Source: Candidatus Leptofilum proximum (GTDB lineage Bacteria; Chloroflexota; Anaerolineae; Promineifilales; Promineifilaceae). From it: a stretch of 64,000 nucleotides of DNA. The stretch lies in NCBI GenBank assembly GCA_016710325.1, contig JADJXK010000002.1, positions 3,658,001-3,722,000 on the forward strand, read 5' to 3'. The first letter of the stretch is position 1, and each line of letters starts with the position of its first letter. A model generated the notes under the pieces. It saw only the letters and a list, made by a program, of their open reading frames with translations, made no database searches and was not told where the DNA came from. Positions 52,557 through 62,288 of the stretch are shown here, piece by piece. The translations under genes were made by a program, and so were the position numbers.

Positions 52557-55340
52557 ATGTCTACATCGATTTTAGCTTCCAAACTTTATATCCCCCCGGC
52601 CCCGCCTAAAGTTGTTCGCCGCCCACGCCTGATTGAGTGGCTAAACCAGGGTTTGGGTGAAAACCCCGAGTTTGGCCAATCCCAAAGGTTTGGCCGTAAA
52701 TTGGCTCTTATCTCGGCACCCGCTGGCTCTGGTAAGACCACGCTGGTCAGTGAGTGGGTGGCAAGTTGTGAATGGCCGACTGCCTGGTTGTCGCTGGATG
52801 AAGGGGATAACGATCCTGCCCGTTTTCTAACGTACCTCATCGCGGCTTTGCAGACGCTGGCGGCGAATATAGGAGCAGGGTTGTTGGCTGTACTCCAATC
52901 CCCGCAGCCACCACCGACCGAAATGGTTCTAACGGCCGTAATCAATGAAATTACGGCTGTACCCAACAATTTCATCCTTGTCCTTGACGATTACCACGTG
53001 ATTGATGCCAAGACTGTGAACGCCTCAACGTCTGTGGATAAGGCGCTCAGCTTTCTGCTAGATCACCTGCCGCCGCAGATGCACCTGGTCATCACCACCC
53101 GTGAAGATCCGCAGCTTCCCCTGGGCCGGTTACGCGTCAGGGGCCAATTGACCGAACTGCGCGCCGCCGACTTGCGCTTTACTCTCGACGAAGCCGCCGA
53201 CTTTCTCACCCAGGTGATGGGGCTAAAGCTCTCGGCAGAAAATATCGCCGCCCTGGAAACCCGCACTGAGGGCTGGATTGCCGGCTTGCAATTGGCCGCC
53301 CTTGCCTTGCAGGAAATTTCCGTACAGGGTGACCAAGACGCCACTGGCTTCATCCAATCTTTCACCGGCAGTCACCGTTTCGTGCTAGATTATCTGGTTG
53401 AAGAAGTCCTCCAGCGGCAGCCGCAAAGCGTGCAGGCTTTCTTACTGGGCACTTCTATCCTTAACCGCCTGTGCGGTCCTCTGTGTGATGCGGTGGTGGG
53501 CCGATTAGATAGCAGGGATTGGAAACTCGAGAGCGGCGACCAGGGGCCCGACAATCTGGAATTCCCAGTGTCCAATCTCCAAAGCCAGGAGACCCTGGCC
53601 TATCTTGAACGGAACAATTTGTTCATCATCCCCCTAGACAGCGAGCGGCACTGGTATCGCTATCACCATCTCTTTGCCGATTTGCTGCGGCAGCGGCTGC
53701 GTCAAAGCATCGCGGCTGCAAGAGGAGATGCGGAAAGCGCGATGAACGAATTGCACATCCGCGCCAGCCAATGGTACGAAGACAATGGTCTGGAGGTTGA
53801 AGCATTTCACCATGCGGCCGCCGCCAACGACATTGAGCGCGCCGAGCGTCTGATGGATGGCAAGGGAATCCCTCTGCACTTTCGCGGCGCAGTAACGATG
53901 ATACTGGAATGGCTGGCGTCACTGTCGAAGTCGGTGCTGGATGCTCGCCCATCATTGTGGTGGCGGTATGGCGCTATGCTGCTGGTTGTTGGTCAAACGA
54001 CCGGCGTCGAAGAGAAACTAGACGCGGCTGAAGCCGCTTTGCCAGGCAGCGAGGTAGCCATAGACAATCGGCCCCTTATCGGCCGGATTGCCGCCACCAG
54101 GGCTGTCCTGGCGCTTACGCGCTACCAGCCAGAGATCATGCTCGCCCAATCGCACCGTGCCCTGGCGTATCTGCCTCCCAACAACCTTTCCCTCCGTGCC
54201 AACGCCTACTGGACGATGGGGGTTGCTTACCTCTACCAAGGAGAGCGTACGGCCGCCCGCCAGGCCCTTACGGAAGCCGTGGCCATCAGCCAGGCGTCGG
54301 GAAATATCTTCACCTTGATCCTGGGGACTATCGGCCTGGGTATTGTAGCGGAAGTGGAAAACCAGCTTCACCTGGCGGCGGAGACTTACTGGCGCGTCTT
54401 GCAGTGGGCTGGGGATCAGCCGCTGCAAATTATCTATGAAGCCCATCTTGGTCTGGCTCGTGTCCTTTATGAATGGAACGAGCTAGATGGGGCCGAGCAG
54501 CACGCCCGTCTGAGCATCCACCTGGCGCGGCAGTATGATAAGGCCATTGACCGATTCATCTTCTGTGAACTGTTTCTGGCCCGCCTGAAACTGGCCCAGG
54601 GCGACGTGGCTGGTGCAGCCGCTATATTGACTCAGGCCAGTCATGTCGCGCGCCGACAAAACTTTATCTATCGCCTTCCTGAGGTGACAGCTGCCCAGAT
54701 ACTTGTTCTCCTTCACCAGGGCAATCTGGCGGTGGCTGGTCAGCTAGCCCAGGTACACGAACTCCCCATGAGTCAAGCCCGCGTCTATCTGGCACAAGGC
54801 GATCTGGCCGCAGCCCTGGCGATGCTGGCGCAGTGGCGACGGGAGGTAGAGGTAAAGGGGTGGCGAGATGAACAGCTCAAGGTGATGGCCCTGCAGGCGC
54901 TCGCTTATCAGGCGCGGGGTGAAATGGATACGGCCGTGCGCCTGCTGGCTGAGACTCTGGCGTTAGCAGAGCCGGAGGGCTTCATTCGCCTCTTTGTAGA
55001 TGAAGGGCTGCCGATGGCGCAACTATTGTCGGAAGTGGCCGTTCAGGGAATTATGCCCGACTACACAGGGAAACTGCTGGCTGCATTTGCAGCCGAGGCC
55101 CACAAGCACCAGGCCCGATCTGCTCTGCCCCCTGCCCCGTTCCTGATCGAACCATTGAGCGAGCGCGAGCTAGAAGTATTGCACCTGGTTGCTCAGGGTC
55201 TCTCCAATCGTGAGATTGGCGAGCGGCTGTCCCTCGCTCTGAGTACGGTTAAAGGGCACAACCAGAAAATTTTTGACAAACTACAAGTTCAAAGACGCAC
55301 CGGGGCTGTTGCTCGCGCCCGCGAGCTGGGCCTGGTGTAA
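52557..55340 (+). CDS. MalT-like STAND/LuxR transcriptional activator (copy 3)
   Basis: At 927 residues it is longer than copies 1 and 2 because of extra sequence near residue 35 and a 30-residue insert near 320 (around DSRDWKLESGDQGPDNLEFP). Walker A GSGKTT at 57-62, Walker B LVLDDYH, helical repeats, and a C-terminal LuxR domain (LSERELEVLHLVAQGLSNRE, LALSTVKGHNQKIFDKLQV). It heads the third module with YQIRI copy 3. Confidence 0.93.
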   Translation: MSTSILASKLYIPPAPPKVVRRPRLIEWLNQGLGENPEFGQSQRFGRKLALISAPAGSGKTTLVSEWVASCEWPTAWLSLDEGDNDPARFLTYLIAALQTLAANIGAGLLAVLQSPQPPPTEMVLTAVINEITAVPNNFILVLDDYHVIDAKTVNASTSVDKALSFLLDHLPPQMHLVITTREDPQLPLGRLRVRGQLTELRAADLRFTLDEAADFLTQVMGLKLSAENIAALETRTEGWIAGLQLAALALQEISVQGDQDATGFIQSFTGSHRFVLDYLVEEVLQRQPQSVQAFLLGTSILNRLCGPLCDAVVGRLDSRDWKLESGDQGPDNLEFPVSNLQSQETLAYLERNNLFIIPLDSERHWYRYHHLFADLLRQRLRQSIAAARGDAESAMNELHIRASQWYEDNGLEVEAFHHAAAANDIERAERLMDGKGIPLHFRGAVTMILEWLASLSKSVLDARPSLWWRYGAMLLVVGQTTGVEEKLDAAEAALPGSEVAIDNRPLIGRIAATRAVLALTRYQPEIMLAQSHRALAYLPPNNLSLRANAYWTMGVAYLYQGERTAARQALTEAVAISQASGNIFTLILGTIGLGIVAEVENQLHLAAETYWRVLQWAGDQPLQIIYEAHLGLARVLYEWNELDGAEQHARLSIHLARQYDKAIDRFIFCELFLARLKLAQGDVAGAAAILTQASHVARRQNFIYRLPEVTAAQILVLLHQGNLAVAGQLAQVHELPMSQARVYLAQGDLAAALAMLAQWRREVEVKGWRDEQLKVMALQALAYQARGEMDTAVRLLAETLALAEPEGFIRLFVDEGLPMAQLLSEVAVQGIMPDYTGKLLAAFAAEAHKHQARSALPPAPFLIEPLSERELEVLHLVAQGLSNREIGERLSLALSTVKGHNQKIFDKLQVQRRTGAVARARELGLV

Positions 55341-55393
55341 ACCCGAAGTAGCCGTCGGCAAATAAGCTAGCGGAATTGTGCAGACGGCTTGGA

Positions 55394-55436
55394 GTAAGCG
55401 GCCTGCTAGCCAGGAAAGCTACCGGTAGCCGCTTAC
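55394..55436 (+). terminator. Hairpin after MalT-like copy 3
   Basis: GTAAGCGGC pairs with GCCGCTTAC around a 25-nt loop. No T-run, so termination is uncertain. Confidence 0.35.
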
Positions 55437-55478
55437 CAAGGGTTTACAGAAGCCCTAAGAGTCTGCTGAAACCACAAC

Positions 55479-55508
55479 AACCCCTCTAAACAATACTTTA
55501 GTATCTAT
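55479..55508 (+). promoter_or_regulatory. Partial match to the shared upstream element (YQIRI copy 3)
   Basis: AACCCCTCT then AATACTTTAGTATCTAT resembles AATACTTTCGAACCTAT of the element before YQIRI copy 2. The second ATACCC repeat is not conserved. Confidence 0.4.
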
Positions 55509-55563
55509 CCATTAATATCGGTTATGAATAAGCTACCTGCACAAAGGGCACAGGCATAGGATC

Positions 55564-55836
55564 ATGTCAAACGAGCTGAACACAAATCCCACTCTCACTG
55601 AACCGGTGATTTATCAAATCAGGATCAAAGGGCATCTCGGTGCGGGATGGCCGGGGTGGTTTGGCGGCATGACCATTACCTTGCAAGACAACGGTGACAC
55701 GCTTCTAACTGGCCCAGTGGTTGATCAGGCTGCACTTCATGGCTTGCTCAAAAAGGTGCGAGATTTAGGGGTGCCGCTGCTATCGCTAATGCGCATGGAA
55801 TGCGACAAGGCGGACACATCAGAGAGCGAATCTTAA
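55564..55836 (+). CDS. Small 'YQIRI' protein (copy 3)
   Basis: The 90 residues include VIYQIRIKGHLGAGWPGWFG, MTITLQDNGDTLLTGPVVDQ and AALHGLLKKVRDLGVPLLSL. Nearly the whole core matches copy 2. It is followed directly by a DUF4386 gene, as copy 2 is. Confidence 0.85.
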   Translation: MSNELNTNPTLTEPVIYQIRIKGHLGAGWPGWFGGMTITLQDNGDTLLTGPVVDQAALHGLLKKVRDLGVPLLSLMRMECDKADTSESES

Positions 55837-55879
55837 ATTGAGGAAAGCTCAACAGTTGATCGTCCAGGGGATAACTCAA

Positions 55880-56599
55880 ATGGTCACTCCCACCATAGAA
55901 CCATCACCGCTTTTTCGGGCCAGGCTTGCTGGGATATTGTATCTAATTGCGAACCTACCTGCTCCTTTCGCCCTCGTCTATCTTCCTGCCCGCTTCATTG
56001 TGCACGGCGATGCCACCGCAACAGCCAGCAATATCCTGGCTTCTGAATCCCTATTCCGTCTCGGCATTGTCAGTCTTCTGTTCAACTCAATAGCCAATCT
56101 GTTGCTGGTGCTGGCGTTATACCAATTGCTTAAAGTGGTTAACAAGAGCATGGCATCGCTGATGGTTATGTTCGTTCTGACTGGTGTTCCTATCGCCATG
56201 GTGAATGAACTCAACCAGATAGTCGTCCTACAACTCTTGAGCGGCGCAGACTATTTGCAAGTGTTCACTCGTGAGCAGCTGCAATCTCTGGCGTACATGT
56301 TTCTTCGTATGCACAGCCAGGGACTTAGTATCGCCATGATATTCTGGGGTCTATGGCTGTTTCCGATGGGTTATCTAATCTTCAAGTCGGATTTCTTGCC
56401 CAGAATTCTCGGCATCTTGTTGATGATTGGCTGTTTTGGCTATGTCATCGAAAGTTTTGCCTCCTTTCTTGGTTTCAACGTGAGTATTATTTTTTTTACT
56501 TCTTGGGGGGAGCTGTTATTGCTCTTGTGGCTGTTGATTAAAGGTGTGAACGTCGAACAGTGGCAAAAACACGCTGCCACGTCTGCCCACGCTATTTGA
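55880..56599 (+). CDS. DUF4386 family membrane protein (copy 2)
   Basis: The 239-residue protein starts at ATG 55880 with AGGGG upstream; an earlier TTG is less likely. Family marks: ARLAGILYLIANLPAPFALV, DATATASNILASESLFRLGI and LLLLLWLLIKGVN. Six membrane helices. The MDR gene follows 12 bases later behind GGAGG. Confidence 0.88.
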   Translation: MVTPTIEPSPLFRARLAGILYLIANLPAPFALVYLPARFIVHGDATATASNILASESLFRLGIVSLLFNSIANLLLVLALYQLLKVVNKSMASLMVMFVLTGVPIAMVNELNQIVVLQLLSGADYLQVFTREQLQSLAYMFLRMHSQGLSIAMIFWGLWLFPMGYLIFKSDFLPRILGILLMIGCFGYVIESFASFLGFNVSIIFFTSWGELLLLLWLLIKGVNVEQWQKHAATSAHAI

Positions 56600-56611
56600 T
56601 GGAGGAAACTC

Positions 56612-57592
56612 GTGAAAGCGATTATTTACACAAAATACGGACCGCCGGACGTTCTTCAGCTCAAAGACGTAGAAAAGCCAACGCCCAAGGAGCATCAACT
56701 CCTGGTGAAAGTTCGTGCGGCATCCGTCAATGCGCTTGACTACCGGCGTTTCGAGAAGCTGTCGCTATTGGGCCGCTTAATGGATAAGGTGGTAATCAAA
56801 GGAATCAACAAAATACTTGGCACTGACGTTGCGGGCACGGTTGAAGCGGTGGGCAGTAGCGTGACAGCGTTCGAGCCAGGTGATGAAGTTTTCGGGGTAG
56901 CTCCCGGCTCGTTTGCTGAATACGTGTGCAACGGCGCCAGTAAATTCGCCCTGAAACCAGCTCATGTATCATTCGAGGCAGCAGCGGCCGTTCCTGTGGC
57001 AGCATTTACCGCTTTGCAAGGACTGCGCGACAAAGGTCAGATTCAAGCGGGGCAAAAGGTGCTCATTGATGGCGCATCTGGTGGCGTGGGTGTGTTTGCG
57101 GTGCAGATTGCCAAATCATACAGGGCTGAGGTAACGGCCGTGTGCAGCACACGCAATCTAGAAATGGCGCGCACAATTGGGGCAGACCATGTTATTGACT
57201 ACACTCAAGAAGATTTCACCAAAAATGAGCAGTGTTATGACTTAATTCTCGCTGTAAACGGGCACCATCCGATTCTGCATTATCGAAGGGCACTAAGCCC
57301 TCAGGGAATTTGTGTCGTGGCTGGTGGTTCCCTGGCTCAAGTGCTTAAGGCGATACTTTTGGGACCACTGGTATCGCGGATCGGGAGCAGGAAGATCGGT
57401 TTCATGGGAATAGCCACAACGCCGCAAAAAGATCTGCTCGTTTTTAAAGAGCTTCTTGAAGCGGGCAAACTGGTCCCTATTATTGATAAATGTTACCCGC
57501 TACGTGAGACGGCTATAGCTGTCCGCTATCTTGTCGAAAATCACGCCCAGGGAAAAGTCATCATCACCGTGAACGATAATGACAAAACCTGA
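56612..57592 (+). CDS. MDR-family oxidoreductase (copy 3)
   Basis: The 326-residue protein starts at GTG with GGAGGAAACTC upstream. KAIIYTKYGPPDVLQLKDVE and GASGGVGVFAVQIAKSYRAE, then IGADHVIDYTQEDF identify the GroES-like and Rossmann domains. No structural zinc cysteines. Closest in this window to the copy at 59359. Confidence 0.92.
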   Translation: MKAIIYTKYGPPDVLQLKDVEKPTPKEHQLLVKVRAASVNALDYRRFEKLSLLGRLMDKVVIKGINKILGTDVAGTVEAVGSSVTAFEPGDEVFGVAPGSFAEYVCNGASKFALKPAHVSFEAAAAVPVAAFTALQGLRDKGQIQAGQKVLIDGASGGVGVFAVQIAKSYRAEVTAVCSTRNLEMARTIGADHVIDYTQEDFTKNEQCYDLILAVNGHHPILHYRRALSPQGICVVAGGSLAQVLKAILLGPLVSRIGSRKIGFMGIATTPQKDLLVFKELLEAGKLVPIIDKCYPLRETAIAVRYLVENHAQGKVIITVNDNDKT

Positions 57593-57718
57593 GGAAAAGA
57601 TTTCCACGAAGCAGTACCGGCGCACTCTTTAGCGGTTACACTATTCTCAAAACCACCGTGTGTGGCGTTCCATCAATTTTTTCTATATACCCAATACAAC
57701 AATACCAGGAGAAAACAA

Positions 57719-58429
57719 GTGACAAACCGAACCATTGGCACCTCGCCGCAAGTCTATGCGCGGTTTGCCGGCCTGCTATACCTGATCGTCATCGCCGCGG
57801 GAATCATTGCCCAGATATTCATTAGCGGCAAGATCGTTGTGAGTGGCGACGCCGCGGCGACGGCCACCAACATTCTAACCCACAAGACCCTGTTTCAACT
57901 GGGTTTCACGGTCTACCTTATTGAAATGGCTGCCCAAATCGCCATGACGGTTCTCTTTTACATTTTGCTGAAGCCGGTAAGCAGGAGCATTTCCTTGCTT
58001 GCGTTGTTTTTCAGTCTCACCGGCTGCATCATTAAGACCCTTAGCCGCCTCTTTTACATTACGCCATTGCTCGTCTTGGGAGGTTCTCACTACTTAAGCG
58101 CATTTAATATTGAACAGTTACAGGCACTTGCGCTCCTCTTGCTCAATGTGAATGACCAGGCTGCCGGAATGGCGCTTTCATTTTTCGGATTTTCCACCCT
58201 CTTGAATGGTATCTTGGTCTTTAGATCTACCTTTCTCCCCAAAGCACTTGGCGTATTGTCAATGTTGGGAGGGGTGGGCTGGCTCATCTACCTGTATCCG
58301 CCGCTTGGAAATCAATTCTTGCCCTACATCCTAGTCATTGCTCTTATTGGCAGCATATCACAAATCTTGTGGCTCTTGATCAAAGGTGTAAAGGTTGATC
58401 TGTGGAATAAACTTGCTGCTGCTGGATAA
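57719..58429 (+). CDS. DUF4386 family membrane protein (copy 3)
   Basis: About 236 residues from GTG 57719, behind AGGAGAAAACAA. YARFAGLLYLIVIAAGIIAQ, DAAATATNILTHKTLFQLGF and QILWLLIKGVKVD are the family marks. Polytopic. Function unknown; between MDR and LysE genes. Confidence 0.88.
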   Translation: MTNRTIGTSPQVYARFAGLLYLIVIAAGIIAQIFISGKIVVSGDAAATATNILTHKTLFQLGFTVYLIEMAAQIAMTVLFYILLKPVSRSISLLALFFSLTGCIIKTLSRLFYITPLLVLGGSHYLSAFNIEQLQALALLLLNVNDQAAGMALSFFGFSTLLNGILVFRSTFLPKALGVLSMLGGVGWLIYLYPPLGNQFLPYILVIALIGSISQILWLLIKGVKVDLWNKLAAAG

Positions 58430-58494
58430 GCCTGACCGGGCGTTTGCGAATATTTAGCGATTGGAACTCGTATTTATATCAAAGGAGGTTGATG

Positions 58495-59118
58495 ATGATT
58501 GACCCAGCCAAATTCGCCTTATTCGTCGGTGTCTCATGGGCGCTGATCCTTGCCCCAGGCCCCGACATGTTGTATGTGATTACCCGCGGGATGGCTCATG
58601 GGCGCAGAGCGGGCATCGTGTCGGCTGTTGGCGTAATTTGCGGAATCCTGGTCCACACCACGGCTACAGCATTCGGAGTGACTTTGATCTTCCAGACATC
58701 GGCGCTCGCCTTTCTCATGGTCAAATATCTTGGCGCAATCTATTTGATCTATCTTGGCATCAAAGTTTGGCAAGATAAAAACACCTTCAGTCTTCAACCC
58801 TCATTCGCAGGCGCAAATTCCCGACCTCTTTTCTGGCAGGGTGTCATGTCGAATGTCCTCAATCCCAAGATTGCTATTTTCTTTCTGGCGTTTCTGCCGC
58901 AGTTTGTGGATCAAGGGAGCGGGAAAGTAACCCTGCAAATGACGATCCTGGGTCTAACATTCGCACTCTTTGGGCTGTGCTTTCTGGTCCTGGTTGGCTA
59001 TTTCGCCGGGTCAGTTGGCGCGTGGTTGTCAAACCAGCCTCGCTACACAAAGTTCTTCCGTCGGCTTAGCGGCGGCACCTTGTTCGTTTTGGGCGCGCGC
59101 CTGGCGTTGACTGAGTAG
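58495..59118 (+). CDS. LysE/RhtB-type amino-acid exporter
   Basis: The 207-residue protein is started at the ATG six bases after AGGAGG. The family signature APGPDMLYVITRG occurs near residue 20, with GILVHTTATAFG, NPKIAIFFLAFLPQFVD and six membrane helices. RhtB-type proteins export homoserine, threonine or other small metabolites. Confidence 0.92.
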   Translation: MIDPAKFALFVGVSWALILAPGPDMLYVITRGMAHGRRAGIVSAVGVICGILVHTTATAFGVTLIFQTSALAFLMVKYLGAIYLIYLGIKVWQDKNTFSLQPSFAGANSRPLFWQGVMSNVLNPKIAIFFLAFLPQFVDQGSGKVTLQMTILGLTFALFGLCFLVLVGYFAGSVGAWLSNQPRYTKFFRRLSGGTLFVLGARLALTE

Positions 59119-59358
59119 CAATGATCTCAGAGGAAATCCGTCCGTCATGATCTCGTATTACCTGAAGGCGAAAGGCTTCAAGCGCGTCATTATTCTCGCG
59201 GCGGACTGAAAAGAAGCGGCGCAGCGATCTATATGAAAAACATGCGGGACAAAACGTCACAATGCTTGAACCGGACAAGGTCGAGTAGAGTCGTGAATGT
59301 TGTACAGAGTAGAAAACGCGCTATTGAGAAGCCCCGTATTTGAAGGAGGAATGCTCGA

Positions 59359-60333
59359 GTGAACGCCATTGTATTTGAAAGGTATGGACCGCCCGATGTT
59401 CTCCGGCTCCGTGAGGTAGAAAAACCCACCCCTGATGAAAATCAAGTTCTGGTCAAAGTTCATGCCGCATCCATCAATGCAGGCGACTATTTCGCCAGAG
59501 GAGGTAAACCACTCCTGTTTCGCTTTTTTACCGGGGCACTTTTAAAACCAAAAAATACGCGCCTCGGGATCGATGTGGCGGGGCAGGTCGAAGCTGTCGG
59601 TGAAAACGTGAAACAGTTTCGACCAGGCGATGAGGTATTTGGGTGCCGGAACGGCGCTTTCGCCGAATATGTCTGTGCCCGTGAAGGATTATTAGTGTTG
59701 AAGCCAGCTAATATATCCTTTGAGCAAGCAGCGGCTGTGCCCTGGGCAGCACTCGTTGCATTGCAAACTATTCGTTATGCTGGCGGAATTCAACCAGGGC
59801 AAAAAGTTTTAATTCAGGGCGCTTCAGGAGGTGTAGGCACCTTTGCCGTTCAAATCGCCAAGGCATTTGGCGCTGAGGTGACCGCCGTATGCAGCACGCG
59901 GAACCTGGATATGGCACGCTCGATAGGGGCGGATCATGTTATTGATTACACCAAGGAAGATTTCACGCGGAACCGGCGACGCTATGACTTGATTCTTGCC
60001 ATCAACGGATATCACTCTCTTTCCGCGTATAAGCGCGCCCTAAACCCGCAGGGGATTTATGTTTGCGGGGGAGGCACTTTGGGCCAGCTCCTCCAAGCCA
60101 TGCTCTTCAGCTCTTTAGCATCAAGAAAAGGCGGTAAGCAAATGCGATTGATGGGAAGGGCCAAGGTAATCCAGGAGGATTTGGTCTTTCTTGCCAAGCT
60201 TTTAGAAGAAGACAGGATCGTCCCTGTCATTGATCGGACTTACCTGCTGAGCGACGTTGTTGAAGCGTTTCGATATGTGGAAGATACACACGCCCAGGGA
60301 AAAGTCGTCATCAGTATAAAAAATGGAGATTGA
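59359..60333 (+). CDS. MDR-family oxidoreductase (copy 4)
   Basis: At 324 residues from GTG behind AAGGAGG. NAIVFERYGPPDVLRLREVE, GASGGVGTFAVQIAKAFGAE and IGADHVIDYTKEDFTRNRRR. Like copy 3 it ends in a YLLSDVVEAFRYVEDTHAQG segment. The next gene begins three bases after its stop, so both are one transcript. Confidence 0.92.
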   Translation: MNAIVFERYGPPDVLRLREVEKPTPDENQVLVKVHAASINAGDYFARGGKPLLFRFFTGALLKPKNTRLGIDVAGQVEAVGENVKQFRPGDEVFGCRNGAFAEYVCAREGLLVLKPANISFEQAAAVPWAALVALQTIRYAGGIQPGQKVLIQGASGGVGTFAVQIAKAFGAEVTAVCSTRNLDMARSIGADHVIDYTKEDFTRNRRRYDLILAINGYHSLSAYKRALNPQGIYVCGGGTLGQLLQAMLFSSLASRKGGKQMRLMGRAKVIQEDLVFLAKLLEEDRIVPVIDRTYLLSDVVEAFRYVEDTHAQGKVVISIKNGD

Positions 60334-60336
60334 GAA

Positions 60337-61179
60337 ATGAACCGAAATCGAATGATTATTGAAGCGGATGAATTGTTAGAGAAACTGGATAAGGAAAATA
60401 TCCAAGTATACGACGCCACTTTGCTGTTTTTCAGAAACGAATCCGATCCAACCGCCTATGAGCAATATCTGCAAGAACATATTCCCGGCGCCGCCTTTTT
60501 CGATCATCAGCAGTTTTCCGACCCAAACAGTGCGTACCTGCTTACGATTTTGCCTGAAGCTGAGCTGGCGGAGCAAATTGGTGCTATTGGCATAGCGGAA
60601 GATTCGGAGGTCATTTTATATTCTGTCGGTGTGTTACCGGCGGCTAGCCGCGCCTGGTGGATACTCCATTACGCTGGCCATAACAACGTGCGTGTCCTCA
60701 ATGGTGGATTGGCTGCCTGGAAGAAGGCCGGCGGGAAAATCGAACAGGGAGCCCGGCAATATGAGCCAGGCGTTTATAACGGCCGTTTTAGGTCAGACGC
60801 ATTCGCCGGTAAAGAAGAGGTTCAAGCAGCAATGGAAAACAGTGAGGTCGGCACGCTCAATACCTTACCCCTGGAAAGTTATGAAGCCGCCCATATTACC
60901 GGCTCATTCTGCTTACCTTGTACGGATTTAATGCAAGGAATGGCTGCTTTTTTACCCGATGAGGAACTTGCATTGCGTTTGCAGGAAAAATCGCAGTACA
61001 AGCGTATCATTACCTACTGCGGCGGCGGTATCGCAGCTACTGTTAATGCTATGGCCCATTTAATGATGGGGCACGAAAATGTCGCCGTGTATGATGGCTC
61101 AATGTCTGAATGGGTTGGGGAGGGGTTGCCAACAGAGGGCACGGCCGAAGATAATTGGGAAATATGGCGGCAAAAATAG
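60337..61179 (+). CDS. Rhodanese-type sulfurtransferase (two domains)
   Basis: The 280-residue protein has two rhodanese domains. The N-terminal one lacks the Cys (YSVGVLPAASRAWW), and the C-terminal one has the active Cys in ITYCGGGIAATVNAMAHL. Layout fits SseA/thiosulfate or mercaptopyruvate sulfurtransferases. The atypical CGGGIA loop leaves the donor uncertain. Cotranscribed with MDR copy 4. Confidence 0.9.
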   Translation: MNRNRMIIEADELLEKLDKENIQVYDATLLFFRNESDPTAYEQYLQEHIPGAAFFDHQQFSDPNSAYLLTILPEAELAEQIGAIGIAEDSEVILYSVGVLPAASRAWWILHYAGHNNVRVLNGGLAAWKKAGGKIEQGARQYEPGVYNGRFRSDAFAGKEEVQAAMENSEVGTLNTLPLESYEAAHITGSFCLPCTDLMQGMAAFLPDEELALRLQEKSQYKRIITYCGGGIAATVNAMAHLMMGHENVAVYDGSMSEWVGEGLPTEGTAEDNWEIWRQK

Positions 61180-61228
61180 CTGCATGGGAGAAAAAGCAAA
61201 AGCGGAGCGCCTGATTAACACCCCCGTC

Positions 61229-61398
61229 AAACTGGTCACCTGGAGCAGCTGCCAGCCCTTACAGCCGTTTGCAACCATACTTTCCTGGATATCATGTTAG
61301 GCGTTGGCCTGCGCCGCTCCGAGGTAGCCACTCTCACCTGGGGCCATATTCAGCAGTGTGACGAGTCGGTTGGCCGCCACACCTTTGGCGAGATGTAA
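61229..61398 (+). pseudogene. Tyrosine recombinase fragment
   Basis: About 55 codons reading GHLEQLPALTAVCNHTFLDI and MLGVGLRRSEVATLTWGHIQ, the Arg-I region of phage-type integrases, ending in TAA. The catalytic C-terminus is missing. Confidence 0.7.
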
Positions 61399-61399
61399 C

Positions 61400-61527
61400 A
61401 TTGAAGAAAACTTTCTCGACGACAAATCAAGGGGCTTCAATCTGGAAGATAGCTGATTAGAGGATTCAATGGCCATTTCTCGACTGTGTTTGGTATTGGC
61501 CACAGCCACCGTTTACCTGGTTTCTAA
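61400..61527 (+). pseudogene. IS4-like transposase fragment
   Basis: IEENFLDDKSRGFNLEDS, stop, then ISRLCLVLATATVYLVSKR in the same frame. This is the E and K part of a YREK-type transposase. It is cut off on the right by the IS5 insertion. Confidence 0.65.
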
Positions 61528-62222
61528 GAGACTGTTTGAAAAATGACAATACCCCCTATGGTGGTCCAATTGAGGGTATTATGATGAACATACACACACA
61601 AGCATATCAAAGTGACCTGAAAGAGCAAGAATGGAAATGGCTCAAACGATTTTTGCCTCGACCCAGTGCCGTTGGCAGCAAAGGACGACCCCAGGAGTGG
61701 CCACCTCGGGAAATTGTGAATGCTCTGCTGTATCTGCTGCGCACTGGCTGCCAATGGCGCATGTTGCCGCACGACCTGCCGCCCTGGCAGACGGTTTATT
61801 ATCACTTTCGCAAATGGCGACTGATTGGTCTCTGGGAGAAAATCAATCACTTGCTGCGCGAGCAAGTGCGCCAAGCCGCTGGTCGAGAAGCAACACCCAG
61901 TGCGGCCATTGTAGATGCCCAATCGGTCAAGACAGCGCTGGTCAAAGGCGTGCGCGGTTTCGATGCGGGCAAAAACGTGAACGGCCGTAAACGACATATT
62001 GTGGTAGACACCCTGGGCTTGCTGCTCCTGGTGCTGGCCCGGTGTTGGGTGGTTGAGCGAACCTTTGGCTGGCTCAATAACTATCATCGCCTGAGCAAAG
62101 ATTACTAGGAATTGACTGAAAGCAGCGAGACGCTGATCTATCTGGCCATGTTCCATATCATGTTGCGTCGGTTGGCTGGAACCAATCATTTTGAACAGTA
62201 AACCTATTTTTCAAACAGTGTC
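61528..62222 (+). mobile_element. IS5-family insertion sequence, internally deleted
   Basis: Inverted ends GAGACTGTTTGAAAAAT and (complement) GACACTGTTTGAAAAAT, flanked by CTAA and TTAG, consistent with a CTNAG target of the IS427-type subgroup. At 695 bp it is shorter than usual for the group. Confidence 0.8.
61581..62201 (+). pseudogene. IS5 transposase, defective
   Basis: N-terminal LKEQEWKWLKRFLPRP and LLYLLRTGCQWRMLPHDLPP, catalytic Asp in AAIVDAQSVKTA and GRKRHIVVDTLGLLLLV. It then jumps to WVVERTFGWLNNYHRLSKDY, so some 60 residues with the second catalytic Asp are deleted. TAG follows DY where EELTES would continue; the rest is readable to TAA 62201. Confidence 0.85.
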
Positions 62223-62288
62223 TTAGGTGAGTGCAAATGGGGGCGCTAGGCTGTCAGTCGAGAGGTCATTCAGACACTGAGTGATAAA

